Assembly: GCF_932274485.2 (NCBI RefSeq)
Contig: NC_065882.2
Span: 73,507,431 to 73,571,430, forward strand
Direction: 5' to 3'
Length of the DNA: 64,000 nt
Origin: Patella vulgata
Lineage: Eukaryota; Mollusca; Gastropoda; Patellidae
Below the pieces are notes generated by a model. The model did no database searches, was not told where the DNA came from, and saw only the letters and a program-made list of their open reading frames with translations. How positions within the stretch are numbered: position 1 is the first letter of the stretch; each line of letters starts with the position of its first letter. Below are positions 54,791 through 64,000 of this stretch, piece by piece. A program made the translations under genes and the position numbers.

Positions 54791-54831
54791 CAATGACTGA
54801 TCTTAAAAAGATCTAAAGAGAATGGGTTAGA

Positions 54832-54990
54832 CCCATACACGCAAAATTATTGAAATAAAATTGAACCATATATTAGTCCTGAAATGACCAAGTTTGTATT
54901 GAGTGGACTTAAACCCTCTCTCTCTCTCCTATGCTTGTCTTCATTAGTCGTGTTGGTGACCAAAAAGGCTGTAAAACTTCATTTCATTTC
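54832..54990 (+). mobile_element. SINE-A 3' end followed by SINE-B 3' end
   Basis: ACACGCAAAATTATTGAAAT to GAGTGGACTTAAACCC and (CT)n is the SINE-A end (to about 54930). CTTGTCTTCATTAGTCGTGT with AACTTCATTTCATTTC is a SINE-B end. Confidence 0.8.
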
Positions 54991-55231
54991 TGAATTATCG
55001 ACAAATAATTAGTGTTGGAGTGTTTAGACTTAGTGTTAATAATTATAAAGATCTGAAAGAATCCAAGTTACTTTATTTTATGTGTTTAGATTATGGTTAA
55101 TGAGAATTGGTTTAGCTTCTATGACTTTCATGGATAAAGTAGACGCTCTAGTTGATCAGCCATGTATATTTCAAAGGTCAAAGATTGGTACTATTTAATG
55201 TGAAGACAGTTTTTATGACTACATAAAAAGA

Positions 55232-55485
55232 CGAAATGAAATTAGGTTTAACGCCTAGGGTAATTAAGACAGGCATACATCATACAGTAAGCTTTTAGAG
55301 ACATTTTGCCCATACAGTGGTGTTCCCGTCCACTCTTTGTCAATTTACAATTGCCAAGGGTTCATCTATGTGTATGCCAACCAGGTTATTGGTCCAGAGA
55401 AACTTTCTGAGTCAATGGATTCAAACATGTGACCACCTGGTTATTGAGTTTGTGCCCTGCTCACTGAGACACAATAACTCCTATA
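55232..55485 (-). mobile_element. SINE-B, diverged
   Basis: GACGAAATGAAATTAGGTTT, AGACAGGCATACATCATACA, ATTGCCAAGGGTTCATCTAT and GAGAAACTTTCTGAGTCAAT are in SINE-B order on the minus strand. Confidence 0.8.
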
Positions 55486-55489
55486 AAAA

Positions 55490-56085
55490 AAGAAAAGGCA
55501 TTTGTTGAAAATGGGCTGGCTTGTACAAAATAGATATCACGATTATTATAATTATAATTGTCTTAGAGAAATAAAGATGACAGTGTGAAACCAATGTAAA
55601 CTTAAAATTGATAGATTAATATCGACACCAAAAATCATTTCCAATTTGTACTATGATCAAGTGTAAAGATTGCTAAATCAAAAAATCATGTTTTTTTTTT
55701 AACTCTTTAATAGCACGTCTAAAACTATCCTAACTATGACTGTGCAAAATGTTCCTGTGATATGGGAAGCTATTCACATATCTTGGATGGTTTCAGGCGG
55801 TCTAACGAACAGCAGTTTCAAACTGTTTCAGTCTGTTACTTTTCTCCAATTTTTTTCAATATTACATGTACCAAGAGCTAAAGGGCTGACTTACAGTAGC
55901 AGGACTGGTGGTATATAGATTTTTTTGTAGTAGGTTTAAGAAGGAAACTAAGAATAAAAGGTGAACATGTGACACTTGTTTTGTTAAAAATAGCAAGATT
56001 TCATCTTTTGTTCTCTTATTGATAATTTTTATGTTGAAGTTCTATAGTGCTGGTTTTATTATCTTAATAATCTTTTGATCATTTC
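55490..56085. other. AT-rich stretch without recognisable feature
   Basis: No repeat or coding signal was seen. Confidence 0.4.
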
Positions 56086-56087
56086 AA

Positions 56088-56505
56088 GTTTATTGTCCCT
56101 GCTACATCCCGTATTGTCTCTGCTTCATCTCGTATTGTCCCTGATTCATCCTATATTGTCTGTTTTACATACCATATTGTCTGCTTCATCCTCTATTGTC
56201 TTTTTTTCATACCATATTGTCTCTTATTCATCCCATATTGTCTCTGCTTTCATCCTATTTTGTCTCTGCTTCATCCTTTATTGTCTTTTTTTCATACCAT
56301 ATTGTCTCTGATCCATCCAATATTGCCTCTGCTTTATCCCATATTGTCTCTGATTCATCCCATATTGCCTCTGCTTCATCCCATATTGTCTCTGATTCAT
56401 CCCATATTGCCTCTGCTTCATCCCATATCGTCTTTGCTTCATCCCATATCGTCTTTGCTTCATCCCAAATTGTCTCTATGTCATCCTATTTTGTCTCTGC
56501 CTGGA
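56088..56505. repeat. Minisatellite, 21-bp unit, about 20 copies
   Basis: The unit is TCATCCCATATTGTCTCTG plus AT or CT. Because 21 is a multiple of three, open frames up to 137 codons with a seven-residue periodicity (for example LLHPILS or SASSHIV) arise. No signal peptide or start context supports a real protein. Confidence 0.95.
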
Positions 56506-56599
56506 CTTCACAGTGCATTTTGTGTATTTCAAATACAATGTGAAGATCCTTTTTACTCTCAACCAATTGAAAGACAAACAAGAATACCTGTATTTACTT

Positions 56600-56775
56600 T
56601 GACATTGCTGTCTTCATTGGCTCAGATTGGTGCAGAAGATGTTAAACCCTATTTTAATTCATGGGGAATTTGACGAGGAGTAGACAGAAACATTGCTTTC
56701 TGGAAAAAATCCCCTTGATTATCCCGGTTGGTGCAGAAAAGTAAGATGTTAAACCCCATTTTATTTCAATTTATG
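56600..56775 (+). mobile_element. SINE-B 3' ends, two
   Basis: GCTGTCTTCATTGGCTCAGA with GATGTTAAACCCTATTTTAA is the first. GAGGAGTAGACAGAAACATT through GGTTGGTGCAGAAAAGTAAG to ATGTTAAACCCCATTTTATT is the second. Confidence 0.8.
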
Positions 56776-56837
56776 TCCATTTCATTTATCAGTCTCTTCC
56801 TCTTTATCATTTTCATCAATGTAAACATACCTTGATG

Positions 56838-57096
56838 AAAGGGATGGGTGGCTGAATTGTTTGACGCGTGTGTTTTAAATCACAAGGTCTGTCATTGAGT
56901 CAAGTGGCGTGGTTTTGATTCCCTGCTCGTACGTGATATGGTCCAACTTTGTGTGTTTTCTTTGGGTCCTCTGGTTGCCTCCGGCTGCTAAAGACCCATA
57001 TGCTATTGTGAATTTTTGAAATAAAATTGAACCATATGTCAGTCCCAAAATGATCTAGTTTGTGTTGAGTGGACATTAAACCTCTCACTCTCTCTT
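56838..57096 (+). mobile_element. SINE-A, near full length
   Basis: The head has GGTGGCTGAATTGTTTGACG, GGTTTTGATTCCCTGCTCGT and a centre with GGTTGCCTCCGGCTGCTAAA. This copy and 57664-57900 share GGTTTTGATTCCCTGC and GACCCATA/TTGCC-type changes, a possible subfamily. Confidence 0.9.
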
Positions 57097-57260
57097 TGGT
57101 AATTTTTCCAGAATTTTAGGACTAATTTTCAAACCTCTGAAATTGATTGATGATTATTTTCCTGTTCTGCATCAGACTAAAGAATGCTTTTAATATGCCA
57201 TGGCAAGTCAAAATACCAATTACTGCTTTGCTTGACCCTTTTACCCTAAACCATTCTTAA

Positions 57261-57540
57261 CACAAAACAGGTGTTCTCTTCCATAATATACATACACAGG
57301 TACTGCAAATAATATGGACTTAATGAATATACAAGGGTCAGGTGAGTCCAGTGGTGATTGCATAATTTGTAACGATCAGGCCTTTGTATGTTTGGTGTAA
57401 GTTTCATTTCGCACAGATGTTCTCTTCCATAAGATATATACACAGGTACTGTAGATATTTTGGACTTTCTTAATGAATAGACTAGATTGAGGTGAGATCA
57501 GTGGTCAGTATGTAATTTGTAGTGATCATGGTATTGTACG
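57261..57540. repeat. Two-copy tandem repeat, 146-bp period
   Basis: TGTTCTCTTCCATAA.ATA.ATACACAGGTACTG recurs at about 57272 and 57418, followed by TGGACTT..TTAATGAATA and GTGATTGCATAATTTGTA-like text. It is not related in sequence to the 146-bp cores elsewhere. Confidence 0.82.
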
Positions 57541-57663
57541 ACACAGAAGTGGGAAAATGAAATATTGTGTGATCGTATGACTCCCGACATAATCTGGTTG
57601 TTTCAAATACCAGACGTCTTCAGTAATTGTGATTTGTGGTGATTGTGGTGCTGGCTTATTCAT

Positions 57664-57900
57664 GGCAGGGATTTGGGTGGCCGAATGGATTAACATGTGC
57701 ACTTTAGATCACCAGGTTTGTCAATGAGACAAGTGACGTGGTTTTGATTCCCTGCTTGTACTGGACAAGAAGTAAGGTTGCCTGTCCAATCCTGTGGGTT
57801 TTCTCTGGGTTCTTCTGTTTCCTCCCACAAGTGACTTATTGAAATAAATTTGAACCATATGTTAGTTTGTGGTGAGTGTACATTAAACCTCTCTCTGTAC
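57664..57900 (+). mobile_element. SINE-A, near full length
   Basis: Head GGGTGGCCGAATGGATTAAC, B box GGTTTTGATTC, centre GGTTCTTCTGTTTCCTCCCA. A deletion removes TGCTAAAGACCCCTACG, and the end is GAGTGTACATTAAACC before a short (CT)n. Confidence 0.9.
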
Positions 57901-57984
57901 ATGACAATTGTGGTATTTTTATGAGTATGACTCTGTATCATCCACCAGCATTTTCTGGGGTAGGTCTAGGTTTTGGACAAGAAA

Positions 57985-58245
57985 ATTCCTCTGGACTTTG
58001 CTGGTCTGGTTTCCCCTTGTTAGTGGTGCAGTACAGAGGGCATGGCTAGGAAAAAATGTCTAGTCGTTCAGATAAAAAACCAATAGTAGTATATTAAAGA
58101 TCCCTGGGCAGTTGGAATTTGAAAAATTGTTCTAAGAGAATGCTGTAGCTCTATTTGGACAAAATTTTCTCATAGGACACTGAGTTGCCTGTCTTAATTA
58201 GTTCAGTGTGTAGAGAAAAATAAGACGTTAAACTCAATTACATTT
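57985..58245 (+). mobile_element. SINE-B, diverged
   Basis: CTGGTTTCCCCTTGTTAGTG, GTCTAGTCGTTCAGATAA, AAAGATCCCTGGGCAGTTGG, CATAGGACACTGAGT and GACGTTAAACTCAATTACAT are in order; the head is poor. Confidence 0.82.
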
Positions 58246-58251
58246 ATAAAA

Positions 58252-58640
58252 AATTGTGGGTTTTCTGCGTCCTCCGGTTTCCTCCCACCATTAAATACCA
58301 CCACTACTATATACTGCAAAACTACCAGAAAACACCATGTTATACTGAATACCGGAAAACACACTAAACACCGGAAAATACACTAAATACCGGAAAACAC
58401 ACTAAATACCGGAAAATAGGTAACCCTAAATAGGTAATCCAGAGCCAGGTCCTCTGTTTGCGGGGAGTTAGGGTTAGGTTTAAGAATTTGGGGGAGAGGT
58501 TAAGTCTCCACAAAAGCACTGACCTAGGATGATGAAAAATTAGTTTGTGATATTGGAATAAGATTCTACCATATATGTTAGTCACAAAATGGCCTTGTTT
58601 GTGTCAAGTAGATGTTAAACTAACTCTGTCCCTAAAATAC
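58252..58640 (+). mobile_element. SINE-A, split by a foldback copy
   Basis: GTGGGTTTTCTGCGTCCTCC and TTTCCTCCCACCATTAAATA precede the insertion. ATTGGAATAAGATTCTACCA, ATATGTTAGTCACAAAATGG and AAGTAGATGTTAAAC follow. Confidence 0.78.
58305..58500. mobile_element. Foldback element, one-armed copy
   Basis: TACTATATACTGCAAAACTA, ACACCATGTTATACTGAATA and four 19-bp subrepeats (ACCGGAAAACACACTAAAT type) match the left arm at 43918. The middle with GGTCCTCTGTTTG and GTTAGGGTTAGG follows, but the inverted right arm is missing. Confidence 0.8.
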
Positions 58641-59089
58641 TAACATAGTCTACCATATAATAAGGTACAACATTAACCTATTTTCATACGTGTTTAAACA
58701 TTGAACTACAAAATATCAGCTTGAGAATTAAAACAGCAGGGTCATCGGAAGAATAATAAACTCCCGACAATTATTTTTCAAACCCAGAAATTATTGAGGT
58801 ATAACTTAATCTTCGTGGGTTAAATTGTCTGTTGTCTCCAGGGATTTCCCGGGTCTCGGAACAATTTGTTATTTGATTACACATTATTGAGCGGTGTATT
58901 GCAAACGTAGAATTGATTGTCCAATGAATTTTATTACTGGTACATCAGAGGTAGTCTTCCTGCTTTCGGCGTTATCCATCCATCTCTGATATGAATCCTG
59001 AAAAAAATGTTGTTTGTCCATTCGGTCTATATTAGATTAATTTACAATAATTGACAGGAAAAATAAATGAAATAAAATGGGATTGGACG

Positions 59090-59200
59090 GGGTTTAATGT
59101 CCTACTTTTCTGCACTGACTGGCCTAATAAAGACGAGCATACCCCATACAGTGAGCTATGAGGGAAAGTCTTACTGAATACCACAGCTTCCGAGAAGAAA
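59090..59200 (-). mobile_element. SINE-B 3' half
   Basis: GGGGTTTAATGTCCTACTTT, GACTGGCCTAATAAAGACGA and GTGAGCTATGAGGGAAAG are present; it ends after the CAGCTTCCG region. Confidence 0.8.
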
Positions 59201-59294
59201 AATAACAATAAAATTGGGTTTAGAACATCCTGTATCTGTTATCCGTGTGAATTTTGACTCAATGTATGATTGACTGGCTGTTTACCTAACTGGG

Positions 59295-59540
59295 GTTGTG
59301 TGATAGGTTTTTCCTTCCTTATCAACGACAACTGTCTAGTCGTTCGGATGGGATGAAAAATGAGGTCCTGTGTATACATTGGCATGCACCTGAAAGATCC
59401 CTTGGCAGTTTGAATTCGATATAAGAGTAGGGTATAGTGTCGCTGCCCTGGGAAAAATTTCATCCATAGCACACTGTATGGCGTATGCTTGTCTTCATTA
59501 GCTCAGTCGGAGCAGAACTGTAGGATGTTAAACCCCATTT
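59295..59540 (+). mobile_element. SINE-B, 5'-truncated, tail interrupted by HINE-like copy 3
   Basis: From GGTTTTTCCTTCCTTATC and CTGTCTAGTCGTTCGGATGG to GATGTTAAACCCCATTT. The tail seems to resume as CATTTATTC at 60385 after the insertion. Confidence 0.85.
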
Positions 59541-60384
59541 ACGCAGGGGACTATTAAAATGGGTTCGTCCGTCTGTCTGTCCGTCTGTCCGTCCGTCTGT
59601 CTGTCCGTCACACTTTTTGGGACACAATAACTCTCTTCCTAATTGAGCTAGAATGTTCAAACTTGGTGTATGTGTTTATTAGGTCAATGCCTTGATGGAG
59701 TTCGAAGATGAGCATTTTCCGCTTAGGGTAAGCAGAGATAAGCAATTTGATTGGTTGATGCTTTGGGACACGATAACTCTCTTCCTAATTGGGCTAGAAT
59801 GTTCAAACTTGGTGTATGTGTTGATTAGGTCAATGCCTTGATGGAGTTCGAAGATGAGCATTTTCCGCTTAGGGTAAGCAGAGATAAGCAATTTGATTGG
59901 TTGATGCTTTGGGACACGATAACTTTAGTTCTAATTAAGTGAGATTGATGAAACTTGGTGTATAGATTTATTATATGAATACCTTAACTAAGTTCGATAA
60001 TGAACATTTTTTGCTGAGGGTAAGCAGAGTGATAAGCAATTTGATTGGTAGAAACTTTGGAACACAATAACTCTCCTTCTAATTGAGGTAGAATGTTCAA
60101 ACTTGGCATAGGTGTCTATTAGGTGAATGTTTAAACTTGATGTATATGTAGATGTTCATTAGGTGAATGTCTTGACTGAGTTCAATAATTAACATTTCGA
60201 GCTGAAGCTAAGCAGAGCTAATCGATTTCATTTGTCGATGGTTTGGGACAAGATAATCTTGATTCTATCTGATAGAGAGTGATGAAACTTAGTGAAAAAA
60301 ATAAATGTGCGATTAATTAATATGTGTCATCTATTTATTTTGCAATTTCAGCGGGGGACATCAGCCTCACTGTTGGCTTGTTTT
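59541..60384 (+). mobile_element. HINE/pearl-like element, copy 3
   Basis: It begins at CGCAGGGGACTATTAAAATG, just inside the 5' hairpin of copy 2. It has a (TCTG)n/(CCGT)n run, two near-perfect 146-bp cores (59621 and 59767 starts), diverged cores, and the end GCGGGGGACATCAGCCTCAC then TGTTGGCTTGTTTT. The first cores are nearly identical to those of copy 2. Confidence 0.82.
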
Positions 60385-60544
60385 CATTTATTCTTCCTTA
60401 TCAGAGTTCTGTGAAACCAGAAGTAGTAGCGCTATGTCATCAGGACTATCTCTATCCCCAGATCAAGCTACACTTATACCCCAAATTTCTGCTGTGGGAC
60501 AGCTTTAGTGTTGCAATCAGGCCTGAACATAGAAACAAACTGAC

Positions 60545-60757
60545 TGATTGTGCTTTAGATCAGAAGATCTGTTATTGAGTCGAGTGACATAGTTTTGATT
60601 CCCTGCTGGTACTTGTCACAGGGTTCTCTGGTTTCCTTCTGATACTAAAGACCCCTTACGTGCTAGCAAAATACTGGAATAAAAGTAAACAGTATGTTAC
60701 TCCCAAAATGACCTAGTTTGTGTCAGTGGAGTTAAACCACATCTCTCTCACTCTCTT
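60545..60757 (+). mobile_element. SINE-A, head partly missing
   Basis: GATCTGTTATTGAGTCGAGT, GTTTTGATTCCCTGCTGGTA, a shortened centre, GTATGTTACTCCCAAAATGA and a (CT)-rich tail are present. Confidence 0.85.
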
Positions 60758-61837
60758 TATTACATTGTCAGTAGGAGCTGTACAGACCCAGTGAGTAAAG
60801 TGCTTGCTTGCTAACCAGGAGATCTTGGGTTGACTCCAGACGTTAGATGAGAAAGTTCCTCTGTATTTTCAAGCATGGTTTCACACTTTTAGTGGTGCAG
60901 AGTCTAGTCATCTGGATGACCTGGCGCCTGGTACGTTCGGGCATTTTTATGCGCGAACTCTTAGGTTTTTTTTTACTGGCATGCGCACAGGTACTATTTC
61001 TTTTTCTTTTAACAAGTACCCAAATCGGGGATTTCGTGCGGAGGTAGTTCGGAGGTAAACAGTCTGTGAAGTACAACATTTGCCACTGTACCTGTGTATC
61101 GCTAATTATAAACCGAATGTGTGAAGACAGTTCATACATATCACTCAAAAATTTTTCAGTACAAACTCAGTTGATTCACGCTCGATTTGCTACTAAACAA
61201 ACCCATCGGTTTATTTTCTCAACAGTGTGACCCGAAGTGACCGCGGATTTATTGACCTTGTATGAACTTATCCATAGCTATATCCTTACACCGAGAGAAA
61301 TTATCTAGTCTCGGTGAAAAGAACCTTGGTCATCTGGTAGAAAATTACTTTTGTATTTTTTGGAACGGAAAACAGTGTTTTTAGAAGCAAACTAACCTGC
61401 CGCACATGAGGAAGTCATTATACTAATAATAAAAGGCGAGACATCTTTTTGCGGCGCAGGCTTATCACTGAGTAGTAAACCGTCCACAAACAATAATATA
61501 GGAAGCCTAGTGACAGTGTAGTAAGTAGGCTATAGACTATAGGTTTGAGTCGAGATTACTCGCTTTCAGTTTACTCTGTTTTTGCGATAACCAATTATGT
61601 GAGAAATACCATACTGACATTCGGTTTTTAAAAGTTGTACGCGAACTAAATGCTTTTGTTAGATACTGACAGAGCAGCCCCGAGTCGAACAATCGCCGCC
61701 CGAGCTGTCTTCGTCAGCTAGTTTCATAATATCGTGCAATAGGTGTATTAATGTGATTTTTAGGTTTAACCCCGCAAACAATGCCAAAATAGTGTTTTCA
61801 CTGCTTACAGAAAACTGAAATTTAAAAAAATAAATTT

Positions 61838-62077
61838 TTATGAGGGTGACCCTCCCACAAACTCCCTTTCGAGCTGCCGCTCGGTCTGCGCAGCCTCATG
61901 CCTGGCACATACTGTCAACATTGTATATTTTTCTGTTTCCGCCCTTCTCCCCCACAATATATATTTCACGGCTACGTTGCGACGGTACCAGCATACCCAG
62001 TTGTTGACACCCATTACATCACTCTTGTCTAACAAATCATAAAGCTGTGGTGTTACGGTGGCGGCATAGTATTTCAC
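61838..62077 (-). CDS. Hypothetical 79-codon frame, product unknown
   Basis: The frame starts MKYYAATVTPQLYDLLDKSD, continues VMGVNNWVCWYRRNVAVKYI and ends in a basic/acidic tail (AETEKY, QTERQLEREF). Composition is mixed and protein-like, unlike the low-complexity frames elsewhere, and I recognise no family. The ATG lies within the inverted repeat at 62044-62091, and no splice sites or promoter can be asserted. It may be a decayed exon, part of an element's protein, or chance. Confidence 0.25.
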   Translation of the reverse strand: MKYYAATVTPQLYDLLDKSDVMGVNNWVCWYRRNVAVKYILWGRRAETEKYTMLTVCARHEAAQTERQLEREFVGGSPS

Positions 62078-62091
62078 CGTAACACCACAGC
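62044..62091. repeat. Perfect 17-bp hairpin
   Basis: GCTGTGGTGTTACGGTG and CACCGTAACACCACAGC are exact inverted complements separated by 14 bases. An RNA from either strand would form a stable stem-loop. It lies near the right end of the unidentified insertion. Confidence 0.9.
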
Positions 62092-62325
62092 CACTCTAAC
62101 CATTCATAATACATCTAACTATCCCTTTACGGCACTTCACTCCCTACACATTTCCCCTCGTCCTATTTTCCCAAACGTCAACAACACATCTCATACATCC
62201 AGTTCGCTGATTAACCCTTGTACCACGTCTACTGGATGGAATAAAATATACAAAGTCATGTTTGCACGTTGGCAGGCATGTAAAAGAATCCTTGAAATCG
62301 GAATTCAGTAAAGGGTGGGCGAAAC

Positions 62326-62501
62326 CACTTCTGTAATCTGTCTAGACAAATTCCCGTTGGAGCACACTCTGTGGTGTATGCTAATCTTTATTTACCTGGT
62401 TGGTGGAGGAAACCCCTTCTGTAATCTGTCTAGACAAATTCCCGTTGGAGCACACTCTGTGGTGTATGCTAATCTTTATTTACCTGGTTGGTGGAGGAAA
62501 G
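62326..62501. repeat. 88-bp tandem duplication inside SINE-B
   Basis: The block with CTTCTGTAATCTGTCTAGAC and TTATTTACCTGGTTGGTGGA is present twice with almost no difference, a young duplication in an old SINE. Confidence 0.9.
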
Positions 62502-62552
62502 TAGTATGTTAAACCCCATTTCATTTCATTTTATTTGACACTTATTGATCTG

Positions 62553-62707
62553 GAAGGGTCGCCTGTCCAACCGCGTGGGTTTTCTCTGGGTCCTCCGGTT
62601 TCATCCCACTGCTATAGACCCCTATGTGCAAGCGAATTATTGAAATAAAATTAAACCATATGTTAGTCCCGAAATTACCTATTTGTGTCGAGTGGACGTT
62701 AAACCCT
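62553..62707 (+). mobile_element. SINE-A, 5'-truncated, with short TSD
   Basis: The copy starts at AAGGGTCGCCTGTCCAACCG and ends GGACGTTAAACCCT without (CT)n. ATTGATCTGG flanks it on both sides (about 62543-62552 and 62708-62717). Confidence 0.85.
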
Positions 62708-62712
62708 ATTGA

Positions 62713-63056
62713 TCTGGAGCTACGATGGCTAAGTGGGTAGGGTGCTGGCTTGCTAGCCTGTAGGCCACGTGTTTGATCCCTTCATTGGCCTTGAAACTTC
62801 CGACGTGGTTCCCCCTTGTCAGTGGTTCTGGGCAGAGAGTCTGACAGCTGTCTAGCCATTCGGATGGGACGAAAAGCCGAGGACCTGTGTACACATTGGT
62901 GAGCACGTTAAAGATCCCCTGGCAGTTGGAATTCGATATAAGAGTAGACCATAGTACCGCTGCCCGGGCAAAATTTCCCTCATACCACACTGCATGGCTG
63001 TCTTAATTAGCCCAGTCGGAGCAGAACAGTAGGATGTTAAACCCATTTAATTTCAT
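62713..63056 (+). mobile_element. SINE-B, near full length, with TSD
   Basis: The head has GATGGCTAAGTGGGTAGGGT and GTGTTTGATCCC; the body is nearly complete with a deletion at the CGTATGCCC block. TTTGACACTTATTGATCTG follows it at about 63059 and precedes the neighbouring SINE-A at about 62534, so the A copy entered the left TSD region. Confidence 0.9.
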
Positions 63057-63059
63057 TTT

Positions 63060-63685
63060 ATTTGACACTTATTGATCTGTTGTCAAACCACATTTCATTT
63101 TCATTTCATTGAAATTCTCAGTAGTAATAGGGTTGGTTTATATTTATTTCTATAAATTTATGATCATTTGTCGATATGTTGGAAATTTTGTGTTTGAAAT
63201 ACACCAAGCTGAGATTAAATGTATTTGCATAATTCTTATTATGCTTATCTCTGCGATTTAAAAATATGGAAATGATATCAGTCGTATATTTACAATATGA
63301 TTATTGAATATTGATGAGGTCATTTTAACGTTATGATGGCGATGTCGACTATCTGGAAGTAGATAAATATATTCATTCATATTCAAGTCTGAATAAAGAA
63401 ATTCAGGACAGTTAATATTCTCGAAACATACTTATTTGAAAAGGTCTTGTGATTCCCTAGAGATGAGACGGAATTATTCATCTAGATTAAAACGTGGAAT
63501 TATTTAGGTATAAATTTAATCATACGACATTGAGTAAACTTTGTTGATGGACACTAAGGCTGTGTTCAAATTGATTCAGATTGCAATGGAATCGAATGGA
63601 CTGGTCAATTGATGACCATATTTGGTGCAGGTGGGGTTGGGGGGGGGGCACTGTTCACATTGTTGACATCACTAAGGTCTTGTTC
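63060..63685. other. AT-rich stretch without recognisable feature
   Basis: There is a G run near 63640. Nothing else was seen. Confidence 0.4.
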
Positions 63686-63687
63686 AC

Positions 63688-63868
63688 ATTGTGCAAGATG
63701 GAGTGCCTGATAAGGAACACCACCTAGTTGTTCAGATGGGGCAAAAACCAATTTCTCCTGTACACGTTTGCATGCACATAAAAGAATCCTTAACAGCTGG
63801 ATTTTGATACAGAGTGGGTGGAAGTGCTACTGTCTGGACAAAATATCGGTTATAGGACACTGGTCCAA
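63688..63868 (+). mobile_element. SINE-B, diverged
   Basis: TGCAAGATGGAGTGCCTGAT, TTGTTCAGATGGGGCAAAAA, GCACATAAAAGAATCC and CTACTGTCTGGACAAAATA are in order; the 3' end is lost near TAGGACACTGG. Confidence 0.78.
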
Positions 63869-63904
63869 GCAGATCTTATACATTTTTGGGAAGGTTCACT
63901 TTAA

Positions 63905-64000
63905 AGATACATTATGTAAGAGCTAAATCTGCCTAATGCAGAGCATTCGTTTGGCTTCAAATGTTATATAAATCATTAATTAGACATTTATTCACATACC
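63905..64000 (-). mobile_element. TTAA-3, copy E, cut by the window edge
   Basis: TTAA at 63901-63904 is followed by AGATACATTATGTAAGAGCT, AAATCTGCCTAATGCAG and AAATGTTATATAAATCATTA. The last phrase is the empty target that defines the Helitron insertion in copy C. Confidence 0.82.

Larger units (their letters stand above)
60922..62226. other. Unidentified insertion of about 1.3 kb in SINE-B
   Basis: It is bounded by CTGGATG at both SINE junctions (60915-60921 and about 62231-62237), possibly a 7-8-bp TSD. Base composition is higher in GC and CG dinucleotides than the surroundings. None of the window's repeat families occurs inside. The ends share only a weak TGGTAC..(N)..GGG inverted similarity. 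It could be an undescribed DNA element, a retrocopy without a visible poly-A, or a translocated host segment. A 79-codon minus frame and a perfect hairpin lie in its distal part. Confidence 0.55.
60785..62515 (+). mobile_element. SINE-B, split by about 1.3 kb of foreign DNA
   Basis: Head and first body part end at AGTCTAGTCATCTGGATG (60921). The body resumes at GTCTACTGGATGGAATAAAA (about 62228) and runs through AAAAGAATCC to GTATGTTAAACCCC and an ATTTC tail. The 3' part holds an 88-bp tandem duplication. Confidence 0.8.

Noticed and set aside
56196-56673. 115- and 137-codon plus-strand frames with seven-residue repeats
   Set aside because: They are produced by a 21-bp minisatellite; unit length divisible by three keeps the frame open, and no motif or start context supports a protein.
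60843-61148. 101-codon minus-strand frame rich in Lys/Arg
   Set aside because: It crosses the junction between SINE-B and the unidentified insertion, so its C-terminal part is SINE sequence.
1-64000. LTR or virus-derived fossil
   Set aside because: No pair of long direct repeats with TG..CA ends, primer-binding site, or capsid, integrase or envelope-like reading was recognised.

Overview
This 64-kb window is AT-rich animal nuclear DNA with no convincing protein-coding gene, no genuine tRNA or rRNA gene and no bacterial-style operon. Nearly every long open frame lies in a repeat. The sequence looks intergenic or intronic. It is crowded with tRNA-headed SINEs, small DNA transposons, Helitron-type elements carrying 146-bp core repeats, and minisatellites. 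That mixture, especially the pearl/HINE-like elements and the SINE types, suggests a marine lophotrochozoan, most likely a mollusc. That assignment is an inference from element style, not from a gene.

Three SINE families recur; the names used here are local. SINE-A is about 280 bp: a tRNA-like head with A and B boxes, a central block containing CCGGTTTCCTCCCAC, an AT-rich region, and a (CT)n tail. SINE-B is about 365-378 bp: a different tRNA-like head, a long unique body, and an (ATTTC)n tail. SINE-C is seen once. All three end in GGACGTTAAAC or a close variant just before the tail, which suggests one shared LINE partner. Roughly thirty recognisable pieces each of A and B occur, many with intact target-site duplications (TSDs).

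DNA elements are: three families with TTAA target sites (TTAA-1, 347 bp; TTAA-2, about 474-503 bp; TTAA-3, about 300-400 bp); a 776-bp hAT-type element with a perfect 8-bp TSD; a 372-bp element with GAAGAG termini and an AACT TSD; a Tc1-type remnant that keeps the transposase C-terminus; a foldback element; a cleanly bounded 349-bp Helitron; and three copies of a HINE/pearl-like element.

Layout. 0-10 kb holds SINEs, one HINE-like copy, and a cluster of local duplications into which TTAA-2 inserted. 11-19 kb holds a perfect 175-bp duplication, 41-bp and 47-bp minisatellites, the Tc1 remnant, and a long degenerate 40-50-bp array. 19.6-23 kb holds a tandem TTAA-3 pair and the longest HINE-like copy. 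24-31 kb holds SINEs and the oldest-looking unique DNA. 31-36 kb holds four minisatellites, one grown out of SINE-B tails. 38-39.3 kb is a three-layer nest. 40-41.9 kb holds nested SINE-B and the GAAGAG element. 43.9-47.2 kb holds the foldback and the Helitron inside TTAA-3. 48-60 kb holds SINEs, a second foldback copy, a second TTAA-1 and a third HINE-like copy. 60.8-62.5 kb is a SINE-B copy split by about 1.3 kb of unrelated, unrecognised DNA with a perfect 17-bp hairpin; this is the least explained part of the window.

Nested insertions give a relative order: TTAA-3 and repeat X are old hosts, SINEs came later, and TTAA-1, hAT, the GAAGAG element and the Helitron are among the later arrivals. 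Family names for non-autonomous elements rest on termini and TSDs only.
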